From contig NZ_CP053707.1 in NCBI RefSeq assembly GCF_013201035.1, positions 3,410,001 to 3,474,000 on the forward strand: a DNA stretch of 64,000 nucleotides, written 5' to 3'. Under the pieces are notes generated by a model. It was not told the origin of the DNA. It worked only from the letters and a program-made list of their open reading frames with translations, and ran no database searches. Position numbers and translations under genes: made by a program. Positions 53,717 to 62,499 of this stretch are shown here, piece after piece; within the stretch, counting starts at the first letter, position 1, and the number at the start of each line of letters is the position of its first letter. This stretch comes from Arthrobacter sp. NEB 688. GTDB lineage: Bacteria; Actinomycetota; Actinomycetes; Actinomycetales; Dermatophilaceae.

Positions 53717-54948
53717 CGGTGCGGCGCAGCGCGGCCCGCGTCGCCGCGCCGGTCCTCCTCGCCGCGACGGCCCTCCTGCCGGCCGCGGCCCCCGCCGGTG
53801 CCACCGGCGCCGCACCCGCCGCGCTCCCCTCGGCCGCCGAGCAGTGCGAGGAGGGTCGCACCCAGTGGGTCACCGACACCCCGGCCGCGCTCGTCCGGCT
53901 CGGGTCGCGCACGGCCTGGACCCTGGCCACCGGCAAGGGCGTCACCGTGGCGGTCGTCGACAGCGGCGTCGCCCGCAACCAGCACCTCACCGGCTCCTCG
54001 GTGCTCGACGGCACGAGCCTCGTCGGCGGCTCGGCCCGCACCGACACCCGCCTGCACGGCACGGCGGTGGCGGGCATCATCGCCGCCCGGTCGGTCGGCT
54101 CGAAGTCCGGCGTCGAGGGCCTGGCCCCGGACGCCCGCATCCTCCCGGTCAAGGTCGTCGCCGACGAGCGCACCTCCGAGGAGGGCCCGGACACCGACGC
54201 CGGCACGCTCGCCGCGGGCATCCGCGCGGCCGTGGACGGCGGCGCGAAGGTCGTCAACGTCTCGCTGAGCACGGCCGGGGACGACGCGCGCCTGCGCTCG
54301 GCCGTCGCCCACGCCCGCAGCAAGGGCGCCCTGGTCGTCGCCGCCGCCGGCACCACCACCGAGCAGGCCCCCGTGCGCGGGCCCCGCTACCCCGCCGCCT
54401 ACCCCGGCGTCCTCGGGGTCGGCGCGAGCGACGCGAACGACCGACCGGCCGAGGGCTCGGTCACCGGCTCGCACGTCGACGTCGCGGCCCCCGGCACCGA
54501 CGTGCTCACGACGTTCGGCGCCTGGGGCGACTGCTACCTCGGCTCCGAGGAGGGCTCGACGAGCTACGCCACGGCGTACGTCAGCGCGGCCGCCGCCCTT
54601 CTCGCGCAGCGCTTCCCGTCCGAGGGACCGCAGCTCTGGGCGCACCGCCTCGAGGTCACGGCGGCCCGCGACCGGCGCGACGCCCGCGACGACGCCGTCG
54701 GCTGGGGCGTCATCCAGCCCGTCGAGGCGCTGACGGCGGTCCTCGACGCCGGGATGGCCGGGCCGCCGCTGCCCGGGACCACCGCCGCGCCGCGCGCCGA
54801 GGCCGCCACCACGCGCCTCACCGTGCGCGAGGTCCGCGACCCGCACGCCGGCGACCGCCGCCAGGTGCTCTGGGTCGCGGTCGCGGCCGGCAGCGCCCTC
54901 GCCGGGCTCGCGCTCGTCCGCCTCGCCCGGCGGCGCCGCACCGCCTGA
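53713..54948 (+). CDS. mycP: Mycosin (subtilisin-like membrane protease), paralogue 2
   Basis: A 411-residue exported subtilisin-like protein. Signal peptide about 1-31; Asp83 (VTVAVVDSGV), His115 (RLHGTAVAGI) and Ser284 (STSYATAYVSA) form the triad; a helix (about 385-403) and Arg-rich tail end it. At the oxyanion site, where mycosins have A-A-G-N, it reads VVAAAGTTTEQ, so the Asn is missing. Activity may be low or lost; a structural role in the pore would still be possible. The second mycosin of this locus (47991) keeps its Asn. Confidence 0.88.
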   Translation: MTVRRSAARVAAPVLLAATALLPAAAPAGATGAAPAALPSAAEQCEEGRTQWVTDTPAALVRLGSRTAWTLATGKGVTVAVVDSGVARNQHLTGSSVLDGTSLVGGSARTDTRLHGTAVAGIIAARSVGSKSGVEGLAPDARILPVKVVADERTSEEGPDTDAGTLAAGIRAAVDGGAKVVNVSLSTAGDDARLRSAVAHARSKGALVVAAAGTTTEQAPVRGPRYPAAYPGVLGVGASDANDRPAEGSVTGSHVDVAAPGTDVLTTFGAWGDCYLGSEEGSTSYATAYVSAAAALLAQRFPSEGPQLWAHRLEVTAARDRRDARDDAVGWGVIQPVEALTAVLDAGMAGPPLPGTTAAPRAEAATTRLTVREVRDPHAGDRRQVLWVAVAAGSALAGLALVRLARRRRTA

Positions 54949-54991
54949 ACCCGGGTGAGGGCACCCTCCACGGTCTGGGAGGATGTCGGCC

Positions 54992-57622
54992 ATGACCGAG
55001 CACGCCTCCCCCACCGCCGCCTCCGCCATCCCGGACCGGCCGTCGCTCGACGGCCTGGAGGAGAAGTGGGGCGCGGTATGGCAGGAGCAGGACACCTACG
55101 CCTTCGACCGCGAGGCCGCCCTCGCGGGCGACCGCTCGCAGGTGTTCTCCATCGACACGCCGCCGCCGACCGCCAGCGGCTCGCTGCACATGGGCCACGT
55201 CTTCAGCTACACGCACACCGACTGCATGGCGCGCTACAAGCGGATGCGCGGCTTCAACGTCTTCTATCCGATCGGCTGGGACGACAACGGCCTCCCGACC
55301 GAGAAGCGCGTCCAGAACTACTACGGCGTGCGCGGTGACGCCTCGCTGCACCACGACCCCGACTTCGTGCCGCCCTTCCGCGGCGACGCCAAGAGCACGA
55401 AGGCCGCGGACGAGATGCCGATCTCGCGGCAGAACTTCATCGAGCTCTGCGACGAGCTGACGGTCAAGGACGAGGAGGCCTTCGAGTCCCTCTTCCGCCG
55501 GATCGGCCACAGCTACGACTGGTCGATCGGCTACCGGACGATCGACGACCACTCGCGCGCGACCTCGCAGCAGGCCTTCCTGCGCAACGTCCGTCGCGGC
55601 GAGGCCTACCAGTCAGAGGCCCCCGGCCTCTGGGACGTCACGTTCCAGACCGCCGTCGCCCAGGCCGAGCTCGAGGCCCGCGACTACCCCGGCGCCTACC
55701 ACCGGGTCGCCTTCCAGGGCGCCGACGGGCCCGTGCACATCGAGACCACGCGCCCCGAGCTCATCCCCAGCTGCGTCGCCCTCATCGCCCACCCGGACGA
55801 CGAGCGCTACCAGCCGCTGTTCGGCACGACGGTCCGCACGCCGCTCTTCGGCGTCGAGGTGCCCGTCGTGGCGCACCCCGCCGCCGAGATGGACAAGGGT
55901 GCGGGAATCGCCATGTGCTGCACCTTCGGTGACCTCACCGACGTGCTCTGGTGGCGCGAGCTGCAGCTCCCGACCCGCTCGGTGGTCACGCGCAGCGGCC
56001 GGATGCAGACCGAGACGCCCGAGTGGCTCGTCGGGTCCGCCGGCGAGGCGCTGTACGCCCAGCAGGTCGCCGGCAAGACCGCGTTCTCCGCGCGCGAGGC
56101 CATCGTGGGGGCGCTGCGGGAGTCGGGCGACCTCGACGGCGAGCCGAAGCCCACCCAGCGCAAGGCCAACTTCTACGAGCGCGGCGAGAAGCCGCTCGAG
56201 ATCGTCACGACCCGCCAGTGGTACATCCGCAACGGCGGGCGCGAGGCCGACCTCAACGCGGCGCTCGTCGCGCGGGGCGACGAGGTCGACTTCCACCCCG
56301 GGTTCATGCGCAACCGCTACGCCAACTGGGTGCAGGGTCTCAACGGCGACTGGCTCGTCTCGCGCCAGCGCTTCTTCGGCGTGCCGATCCCGATCTGGTA
56401 CCCCGTCGACGCCGACGGCGAGCCGGACCACGACCACCCGATCCTCCCCGAGGAGTCGGAGCTGCCCGTCGACCCGGCGGCCAACCCGCCGGCCGGCTAC
56501 ACCGAGGACCAGCGCGGCGTGCCCGGCGGCTTCGTCGGCGACCCCGACATCCTCGACACCTGGGCCACCTCGTCGCTCAGCCCGCAGATCGCCGCGGGCT
56601 GGCGCGGTCGTGACGGCGCCGACCCGGACCCGTTGTTCGAGAAGGTCTTCCCGATGGACGTGCGCCCCCAGGGCCACGACATCATCCGCACCTGGCTGTT
56701 CTCGACGGTCGTGCGGGCCCACCTCGAGCACGGCACCGTGCCGTGGACGAACGCCGCGATCTCGGGATGGATCCTCGACCCCGACCGCAAGAAGATGAGC
56801 AAGTCCAAGGGCAACGTCGTGACGCCCGAGGACCTCCTCAAGGAGCACTCGGCCGACGCCGTGCGCTACTGGGCCGCCAGCGGCCGGCTCGGCACCGACG
56901 CCGCCTACGACGTGGGCCAGATCAAGGTCGGGCGCCGGCTGGCCATCAAGGTCCTCAACGCCAGCAAGTTCGCGCTGTCCTTCGGCGACGTCGAGGGCGA
57001 CCTCGCGGCGCAGGTCACCGACCCGCTCGACCTCTCGGTGCTCGCCGCGCTGCGCGAGGTCGTCGAGAAGGCGACCGCCGGCTTCGAGGCGTGGGACTAC
57101 ACGCGCGCCCTCGAGGTCACCGAGTCCTTCTTCTGGACCTTCTGCGACGACTACCTCGAGCTCGTCAAGGACCGCGCCTACGGTTCCCGCGGCGACGCCG
57201 GCGCGGCCTCCGCCCGCGCCACGCTGCGCCTCGTCCTCGACGTCGTCCTGCGCCTGCTCGCCCCGGTGCTCCCGTACGTCACCGAGGAGGTCTGGAGCTG
57301 GACCCACGCGGGCACGGTGCACCGCGCCCCGTGGCCGACCGCCGACGAGGTGCCCGCGGGCGGCGACCCGGCCGTGCTGCCGGCCGTCGGGTCCGCGCTC
57401 GCCGTCGTCCGCAAGGCGAAGTCCGAGGCCAAGGTCGGGATGCGCGCCGAGGTGCCGACGGCGACGATCGTCGCCCCGGCCGCGCTGCTCGGGCACCTGC
57501 GCGCCGGCGAGGCCGACCTGCGGGCGGCCGGCCGACTCACCGGGTCGCTCGAGTGGGCCGAGGGCGAGGAGGTCGCGACCCGCGACCTCGAGCTCGTCCC
57601 GGTCCCGAAGCCGACCGCCTGA
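54992..57622 (+). CDS. valS: Valyl-tRNA synthetase
   Basis: A class I synthetase of 876 residues. HIGH motif as HMGH in SGSLHMGHVFSYTH, KMSKS motif in DRKKMSKSKGNVVTP, editing domain with ETTRPELIPSC. A C-terminal anticodon-binding region ends without the long coiled-coil arm, which appears reduced. ATG 54992 is preferred to ATG 54983 because GGGAGG is nine bases upstream of the former and too close to the latter. It follows mycP by 43 bases and has its own terminator. Confidence 0.95.
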   Translation: MTEHASPTAASAIPDRPSLDGLEEKWGAVWQEQDTYAFDREAALAGDRSQVFSIDTPPPTASGSLHMGHVFSYTHTDCMARYKRMRGFNVFYPIGWDDNGLPTEKRVQNYYGVRGDASLHHDPDFVPPFRGDAKSTKAADEMPISRQNFIELCDELTVKDEEAFESLFRRIGHSYDWSIGYRTIDDHSRATSQQAFLRNVRRGEAYQSEAPGLWDVTFQTAVAQAELEARDYPGAYHRVAFQGADGPVHIETTRPELIPSCVALIAHPDDERYQPLFGTTVRTPLFGVEVPVVAHPAAEMDKGAGIAMCCTFGDLTDVLWWRELQLPTRSVVTRSGRMQTETPEWLVGSAGEALYAQQVAGKTAFSAREAIVGALRESGDLDGEPKPTQRKANFYERGEKPLEIVTTRQWYIRNGGREADLNAALVARGDEVDFHPGFMRNRYANWVQGLNGDWLVSRQRFFGVPIPIWYPVDADGEPDHDHPILPEESELPVDPAANPPAGYTEDQRGVPGGFVGDPDILDTWATSSLSPQIAAGWRGRDGADPDPLFEKVFPMDVRPQGHDIIRTWLFSTVVRAHLEHGTVPWTNAAISGWILDPDRKKMSKSKGNVVTPEDLLKEHSADAVRYWAASGRLGTDAAYDVGQIKVGRRLAIKVLNASKFALSFGDVEGDLAAQVTDPLDLSVLAALREVVEKATAGFEAWDYTRALEVTESFFWTFCDDYLELVKDRAYGSRGDAGAASARATLRLVLDVVLRLLAPVLPYVTEEVWSWTHAGTVHRAPWPTADEVPAGGDPAVLPAVGSALAVVRKAKSEAKVGMRAEVPTATIVAPAALLGHLRAGEADLRAAGRLTGSLEWAEGEEVATRDLELVPVPKPTA

Positions 57623-57644
57623 CGCTCCTCGCCGGGGCGTCCCC

Positions 57645-57710
57645 CGGTCGAGCGACGAGAACATGCCGTGACGCACCCGCTGCGCGCGGCATGTTCTCGT
57701 CGTTCGACCG
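57645..57710. terminator. Strong hairpin terminator after valS
   Basis: The arms 57645-57668 and 57687-57710 pair over 24 bp with a single mismatch (CGGTCGAGCGACGAGAACAT side with ATGTTCTCGTCGTTCGACCG), around an 18-base GC-rich loop. It lies between the convergent valS stop (57622) and the stop of the next gene (57712), and should serve both. Confidence 0.85.
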
Positions 57711-57711
57711 G

Positions 57712-58191
57712 TCAGGTGCTGCGGCGCGACCCCCAGCGCAGCCGGATGCGGTCCGGGCCGTCGTGCTCCGGCAGGGCATCGAGCCGCCCCGCGCGCACGA
57801 GCGCGACCACGTCGTCGACCGCGGCGGGCAGGGCGGCCGCGTCACGGACGCCGGTCCACGCGACCGCTCCCCCGAGCTCGTCCTCGGCCCCGAAGCGCTC
57901 GGCCTGCACCCAGCACCGGGCCCCGGGCGGGAAGCGCAGCGCCCAGGCGGCCGCCCCGAGGACGAGGCACAGCGGGGCGAGCGCCAGCGCGAGGGGCGCC
58001 GGCACCGCGGCACCGAGGAGCCGGCCGAGCCAGAACCCGACGACGGCCCCGAGGACCGCGTGGCGGACCACGTGCCGTGAGTCGGTGCGCACCGCGTAGG
58101 CCACTCCGGCCGGGCTGACCACGACCACCCGGCCGAGCTCCTCGACGAGCTCGGCGGCGCGTCCCGGGGCGAGGTCGGTGGGCAGCGGCAC
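57712..58191 (-). CDS. Uncharacterised two-helix membrane protein
   Basis: A 159-residue protein with two adjacent helices (about 45-95) and C-terminal GRLDALPEHDGPDRIRLRWG. Residues 1-40 (ELVEELGRVVVVSPAGVAYA) look like a small beta/alpha segment. I recognise no family. GTG 58189-58191 is the likely start; the ribosome site is weak. It follows the cysteine-peptidase gene by 43 bases on the same strand and may share its transcript. Confidence 0.6.
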   Translation of the reverse strand: MPLPTDLAPGRAAELVEELGRVVVVSPAGVAYAVRTDSRHVVRHAVLGAVVGFWLGRLLGAAVPAPLALALAPLCLVLGAAAWALRFPPGARCWVQAERFGAEDELGGAVAWTGVRDAAALPAAVDDVVALVRAGRLDALPEHDGPDRIRLRWGSRRST

Positions 58192-58234
58192 GAGGTCAGC
58201 GTAGGCCCGCGCGCCACGCGGTCGGGCGTGCGCG

Positions 58235-58918
58235 TCAGGCGGGCATCGGGCCGAGGGACCGCGCGGCCTGCCGGGCCTCCACCCGGCGCAGGCCGGTCGG
58301 CCGCACCGCCACCCACGGGACGTCCCAGCCGGACAGCCGCACCCGGTGCTGGACGACGTCGTCGCGGCGCAGGTGCCCGACGCGCCCGGTGCCGGGGTCG
58401 TAGACGTCGAGCATCCGGTCCCCGTCGCCGGGCAGGACGAGGACGACGTGGCGCGGCAGCAGGGCGCTGCCGATGTAGAGCAGCGCCGGCTCCCCCTCGG
58501 CGACGACCTCCACGAGGGTGTCGAACCGCTCGACGAGCCGGTACTCGTCCGCACCGCGCAGGAGGTCGAGCGTGTACCTGGTCCCGATGCGCGACGCGCC
58601 GAACTCGAGCTCACGCAGCGCCCCCCAGGGCGGCGTGCCGAGCGCGCGGGGCCACGGCAGGTTGGGGCGCCGCCCGCCCGACAGGGCCCCGTTCGTGCGG
58701 CGCATGACGACCCGCTCGTAGGCCGCGAAGCGCTCGGCCGGCGTCTCGCCCGCCGGCGACCCGGGCGGGTGCGGCGTGCCCGTGCGGACCCAGGAGGCGA
58801 AGACCGGGTCGACGAGCATCCGGGCCACGGTGAGGCAGGCCGAGCCGCAGGTGACCGGCGACTGCTGCACCGGGCCGGTGTCGCCGGCCCGCAGCCGGAA
58901 GGTCGTCGCCACGGCCAC
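58235..58918 (-). CDS. Papain-like (C39-like) cysteine peptidase candidate
   Basis: A 227-residue protein. QQSPVTCGSACLTVARML near the N terminus has the oxyanion Gln and nucleophile Cys pattern of C39 and related peptidases; LPRHVVLVLPGDGDRM supplies the His, and LDVYDPGTGRVG the Asp. The order Q-C-H-D fits a papain fold. No signal peptide is seen. GTG 58916-58918 follows GGGAGGGG. Position between the ESX/valS region and the divergent MoxR operon gives no firm target; it could process a secreted protein or be an effector. Confidence 0.6.
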   Translation of the reverse strand: MAVATTFRLRAGDTGPVQQSPVTCGSACLTVARMLVDPVFASWVRTGTPHPPGSPAGETPAERFAAYERVVMRRTNGALSGGRRPNLPWPRALGTPPWGALRELEFGASRIGTRYTLDLLRGADEYRLVERFDTLVEVVAEGEPALLYIGSALLPRHVVLVLPGDGDRMLDVYDPGTGRVGHLRRDDVVQHRVRLSGWDVPWVAVRPTGLRRVEARQAARSLGPMPA

Positions 58919-58972
58919 ATCGTCCCCTCCCGATCCCCCTCTCGCCAAGCCGGCTGTGGTTGGGTGTGTCGC

Positions 58973-59710
58973 GTGGGGACCACGGGACGGGGCGACGGCG
59001 CCCGGTGGAGCCGGGTCGCGCTCGCGGCGACGGCCGCCGCGACGGCGCTCCTCGCGGTCTGGGCGGCCTCGGTCCCGGGCATCCCGAGGGTCATCAGCGG
59101 CCCCCACATGGGCCCGGTGACGCAGTACGGCGCCGACGACGACGTCTTCCGCCCGTCCTCCGAGGTCGACGCGCAGTCGTTCCGGTCGGCGTCGGTCAAC
59201 GGCGACTCGCTCGCGGCCCTCGTCGGCTGGGTGGCCGTCGGCCTCGTCGGGCTCGCGCTCCTCGTCGCCCTGGTCCTCGCCCTGCGCGCGCTGCTGCGCT
59301 CGCTCCAGGGCTCACGCGCCGTCGAGGCCGACGACACGGCCGGGCCGGACCTCACCCGAATCGGGACGGCCCTGGCCGACGACGCCGAGGAGCGGCTGGC
59401 CGTGCTGGGGCGCGGCACGCCCGCCGAGGGCATCGTCGCCGCGTGGGACCGGCTCGAGGACACGCTGCGCGCCGCCGGCCTCACCCTCGCCGCCTCGCGC
59501 ACCTCCACCGAGACCGCGGTCGGGGTCCTGCGGCGGTTCGCCGTCGACGAGTCGACCCTGCAGACCCTCGCTGGGCTCTACCGCGAGGCCGCGTGGTCCC
59601 GGCACGAGCTGACCGAGGAGCACCGCGCCACCGCCGAGGCCGCCCTCACGCGCCTCGCCGCCGACGTGCGCTCCGCCGCGGCGGCCCGGGAGGCGGACGC
59701 GCGTGCGTGA
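58973..59710 (+). CDS. DUF4129-domain membrane protein
   Basis: A 245-residue protein with two membrane helices (about 16-34 and 80-102) and a cytosolic C-terminal region. That region has the DUF4129 pattern GIVAAWDRLEDTLRAAGL, then STETAVGVLRRF and LAGLYREAAWSRHELTEEHR. GTG 58973 is the most plausible start; no ribosome site is clear, so translation may be leaderless. It heads a five-gene overlapping operon with MoxR and DUF58 proteins, a common set of unknown cell-envelope function. Confidence 0.78.
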   Translation: MGTTGRGDGARWSRVALAATAAATALLAVWAASVPGIPRVISGPHMGPVTQYGADDDVFRPSSEVDAQSFRSASVNGDSLAALVGWVAVGLVGLALLVALVLALRALLRSLQGSRAVEADDTAGPDLTRIGTALADDAEERLAVLGRGTPAEGIVAAWDRLEDTLRAAGLTLAASRTSTETAVGVLRRFAVDESTLQTLAGLYREAAWSRHELTEEHRATAEAALTRLAADVRSAAAAREADARA

Positions 59711-60191
59711 CCTGCGCCTGACCCGCGGACGGGTCGTCGGCCTCGCCGTGGCCCTCGCCGTCCTCGTCGCCCTGACGCTCGCCCGCGGCGTCGTCGTGCT
59801 CGCGGCGGCCGTCGCCGTCGTCCTCGTCGTGGCCCTCATCGGGCTCCTCGTCCCGCTCCAGCGCGACGACGGCGTCGACTGGGACTGGCTGCCCCGCCGC
59901 GCCGACGAGGTGCCGCCCGAGCCCGGCATCGGCGCCCTGCGGCGGCTGCTGGCACCGGACCGCACCGACACGACCGCCCCGGCGCAGCTCCAGGACCTCG
60001 TGCGGACCCTCGCCGCCGAGCGCCTCGGCGGGACGCCGGAGCGCCCCGTCACGCCACCCGACGGCCCCCTCGCCCGCTACCTCGCGGCGCCACCGCGCCG
60101 CCTGTCGACCCAGGACGCCGAGGCGGTCATCGCCGACCTCGAGTCGCTCCGCCCGACGCAGCCCGTGCCCCCCACGAAGGAGACAGCATGA
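59703..60191 (+). CDS. Uncharacterised membrane protein of the MoxR operon
   Basis: A 162-residue protein. Two close helices (about 10-55) are followed by a cytosolic part with VDWDWLPRRADEVP and LSTQDAEAVIADLESL. It overlaps the DUF4129 gene by eight bases and the MoxR gene by four (ATGA). No family is recognised, but a gene of this size and kind often stands between DUF4129 and MoxR in actinobacteria. Confidence 0.65.
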   Translation: MRDLRLTRGRVVGLAVALAVLVALTLARGVVVLAAAVAVVLVVALIGLLVPLQRDDGVDWDWLPRRADEVPPEPGIGALRRLLAPDRTDTTAPAQLQDLVRTLAAERLGGTPERPVTPPDGPLARYLAAPPRRLSTQDAEAVIADLESLRPTQPVPPTKETA

Positions 60192-61153
60192 CCGACCTCG
60201 CCACGACCCACCGACGCGCCGTCGCCGTCCTCGACGAGGTCGACACGGTCGTCGTCGGCAAGCGCGCGGCCACCGAGGTCGTCGTCGCGGCGGTGCTCGC
60301 CGGCGGTCACGTCCTCCTCGAGGACTACCCCGGGCTCGGCAAGACCCTCGCCGCACGCACCCTGGCGCAGGCGCTCGGCCTGGACTTCACCCGCGCGCAG
60401 TTCACCCCCGACCTGCTGCCCTCCGACCTCACGGGCAGCTTCGTCTACGACCAGGGCGAGCGGCGCTTCGAGTTCCGCAAGGGCCCGGTCTTCACCGGGC
60501 TGCTCCTCGCTGACGAGATCAACCGCACGCCCCCGAAGACGCAGGCCGCCCTCCTCGAGGCGATGCAGGAGGGCCAGGTCACGGTCGAGGGCCAGACCTT
60601 CCGGCTCCCGCGGCCCTTCCACGTGCTCGCGACGGCCAACCCCGTCGAGTACGAGGGCACCTACCCGCTGCCCGAGGCGCAGCTCGACCGCTTCCTCGTC
60701 CGCGTCGCCTTCGGCTACCCCGACGCCGACGAGGAGTGGCAGGTCCTCGGCCGCCGGCTCGAGCGCCGCCGCGAGGAGCAGGAGGCCCGACGCGTCGTCG
60801 ACGCCGCCGAGCTCCTCGAGCTGCAGGCCTCCCTCGAGGACGTCACGGTCTCCCCCGAGGTCGGTCGCTACTGCGTCGCCCTCGCGCGCGCCACGCGTGA
60901 GCACGAGCACGTCCTCATGGGCTCCTCCCCCCGTGGCTCGCTCGGCCTGATGCTCGTCGCGCGCGGGCTCGCCGCCGTCCGCGGACGCGACTACGTCGCA
61001 CCCGACGACGTCAAGGCCGTGGCCCCCGCCGTGCTCGAGCACCGCGTCGTCGTCCGCCCCGAGCTGTGGATGGGCGAGGTCACCTCCGCCACCGTCGTCG
61101 CCGACGTCCTGCGCACCGTCCGCACCCCCCGCACGACGGCCCGCACGGCGTGA
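60188..61153 (+). CDS. MoxR-family AAA+ ATPase
   Basis: A 321-residue chaperone-like ATPase. The Walker A region is altered to GHVLLEDYPGLGKTLAART; Walker B is GLLLADEINRTPPKTQAAL, followed by LEAMQEGQVTVEG and the sensor-1 ATANPVEYEGTYPLPEAQLDRF of the MoxR family. MoxR proteins act with VWA or DUF58 partners to mature or activate envelope or enzyme complexes. The start overlaps the upstream stop (ATGA) and the stop overlaps the DUF58 start (GTGA). Confidence 0.93.
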   Translation: MTDLATTHRRAVAVLDEVDTVVVGKRAATEVVVAAVLAGGHVLLEDYPGLGKTLAARTLAQALGLDFTRAQFTPDLLPSDLTGSFVYDQGERRFEFRKGPVFTGLLLADEINRTPPKTQAALLEAMQEGQVTVEGQTFRLPRPFHVLATANPVEYEGTYPLPEAQLDRFLVRVAFGYPDADEEWQVLGRRLERRREEQEARRVVDAAELLELQASLEDVTVSPEVGRYCVALARATREHEHVLMGSSPRGSLGLMLVARGLAAVRGRDYVAPDDVKAVAPAVLEHRVVVRPELWMGEVTSATVVADVLRTVRTPRTTARTA

Positions 61154-62499
61154 GCGGCGGGTGGCGCCCCACCCGAGCACTCGGTCGGGCCCTCCTCGTC
61201 GGGCTGCTGGTGCTCGTCGTGGGCATCGCGTTCGGGCGCGGTGACCTCGTCGTCCTCGGCGTGCCGCTCCTCGGGGCGGCCGCGTGGTCCCTCGTCACCC
61301 GACCGCGCGAGGCGCCGCAGCTCGCGGCGTCCGTCGACCCCCTCGTCGTCCGCGAGGGCGAGTCCTTCGTCTGGCGCCTGGACCTCACCCCCGTCCCCGG
61401 CCTGCGCGACGTCGTCGCCCACCTGCCGGCGGACCGCTGGGGACGCTCGACGCCCCGGCACGGTCACGTCGCCGCGGCGACCGAGGGCCTGCGGCCGCAC
61501 GAGCTCGTGCCGTTGGGCCTCGAGGTCGAGGCGCTGCGCTGGGGCTCGCGCCGTCTCGGGCCCGCGCAGGTCGCGGGCTTCGGCGACCTCGGCGGCCTCG
61601 TGTGGATCTCCCCCGGCCAGCCGCGCGGCGCCGTGACGGCCGTCCCGCGGCCGGGGCAGTTCACCTCGCGCGCCGGCCTGCCGCACCCCTTCGGCCTCGT
61701 CGGCCAGCACCGCTCCAACCGCCAGGGCTCCGGCACCGAGCTCGCCGACCTGCGCCCGTTCCGCACCGGTGACCGGCTGCGCCGGATCAGCTGGCCGGTC
61801 TCGCTGCGCACGGGCACCCTCCACGTCACGACGACCCACGCCGACCAGGACGCCGAGGTCCGCCTTCTCGTCGACGCCCTGCGCGACCTCGGCGTCCCCG
61901 ACGTCGACCAGGGCCGCCGCTCGAGCCTCGACGTCGCGGTCGACGCCGCGGGGGCGCTGGCCGCCCACTACCTCTCGACCGGCGACCGCGTCGGGGTGTC
62001 GGTCCTCGGCGGCGGCGGGGTCGTCGACGTCCCGGCCGTCGGCGGGCACCACCAGCTGACCCGCATCCTCCTCGGGCTGGGACGGGCGGAGCCGTCCGGC
62101 GGGTCGGTCGGCGAGGAGCGCGCCCTGCAGGCCCAGCTGCGCCGGTCGGTGCCGCCCGGGGCCGTCGTCGTCATCCTCTCGGCGCTCGTCTCGGCCGAGC
62201 CGCTCGCGCACGCCGTGCGCCTGGCCCGCAGCGGTCACGTCGTCCTCGTCGTCGACACCCTGCCGCCGCACCTGGCCACGCCGGACGCCGACGTCGACGC
62301 CGTCGTCGCCGCGACCGGCATCGAGGACCCCCGGCTCGCCTCGCTCACCTGGCGCCTGCGCCTGCTCGAGCGCGAGCGCGAGGCCCACCGGTGCGCGCTC
62401 GCCGGCGTGCCGGTCGTGCCCTGGGGCGCCGACAGCGCCCTCGACACCGTGCTGCGCGGCGTCGGCCGCCGGCCTCGCACGGCGGGGGCGCCCCGATGA
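61150..62499 (+). CDS. DUF58-domain protein, partner of MoxR
   Basis: A 449-residue protein with two N-terminal helices (about 12-50) and a DUF58 domain. The signature GTELADLRPFRTGDRLRRISWPVSLRTG contains the R-x-Y/F-x-x-G-D-x-x-R-x-I-x-W core. A VWA-like fold follows (RLLVDALRDLG, VVILSALVSAEPLAHAVRLA). Its neighbours MoxR and DUF4129 are its usual partners. GTG 61150 overlaps the MoxR stop. Confidence 0.88.
   Translation: MSGGWRPTRALGRALLVGLLVLVVGIAFGRGDLVVLGVPLLGAAAWSLVTRPREAPQLAASVDPLVVREGESFVWRLDLTPVPGLRDVVAHLPADRWGRSTPRHGHVAAATEGLRPHELVPLGLEVEALRWGSRRLGPAQVAGFGDLGGLVWISPGQPRGAVTAVPRPGQFTSRAGLPHPFGLVGQHRSNRQGSGTELADLRPFRTGDRLRRISWPVSLRTGTLHVTTTHADQDAEVRLLVDALRDLGVPDVDQGRRSSLDVAVDAAGALAAHYLSTGDRVGVSVLGGGGVVDVPAVGGHHQLTRILLGLGRAEPSGGSVGEERALQAQLRRSVPPGAVVVILSALVSAEPLAHAVRLARSGHVVLVVDTLPPHLATPDADVDAVVAATGIEDPRLASLTWRLRLLEREREAHRCALAGVPVVPWGADSALDTVLRGVGRRPRTAGAPR

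Noticed and set aside
39874-54948. ESX locus as a mobile island
   Set aside because: Its base composition and codon use match the neighbours, and no repeats, integrase or transposase border it.
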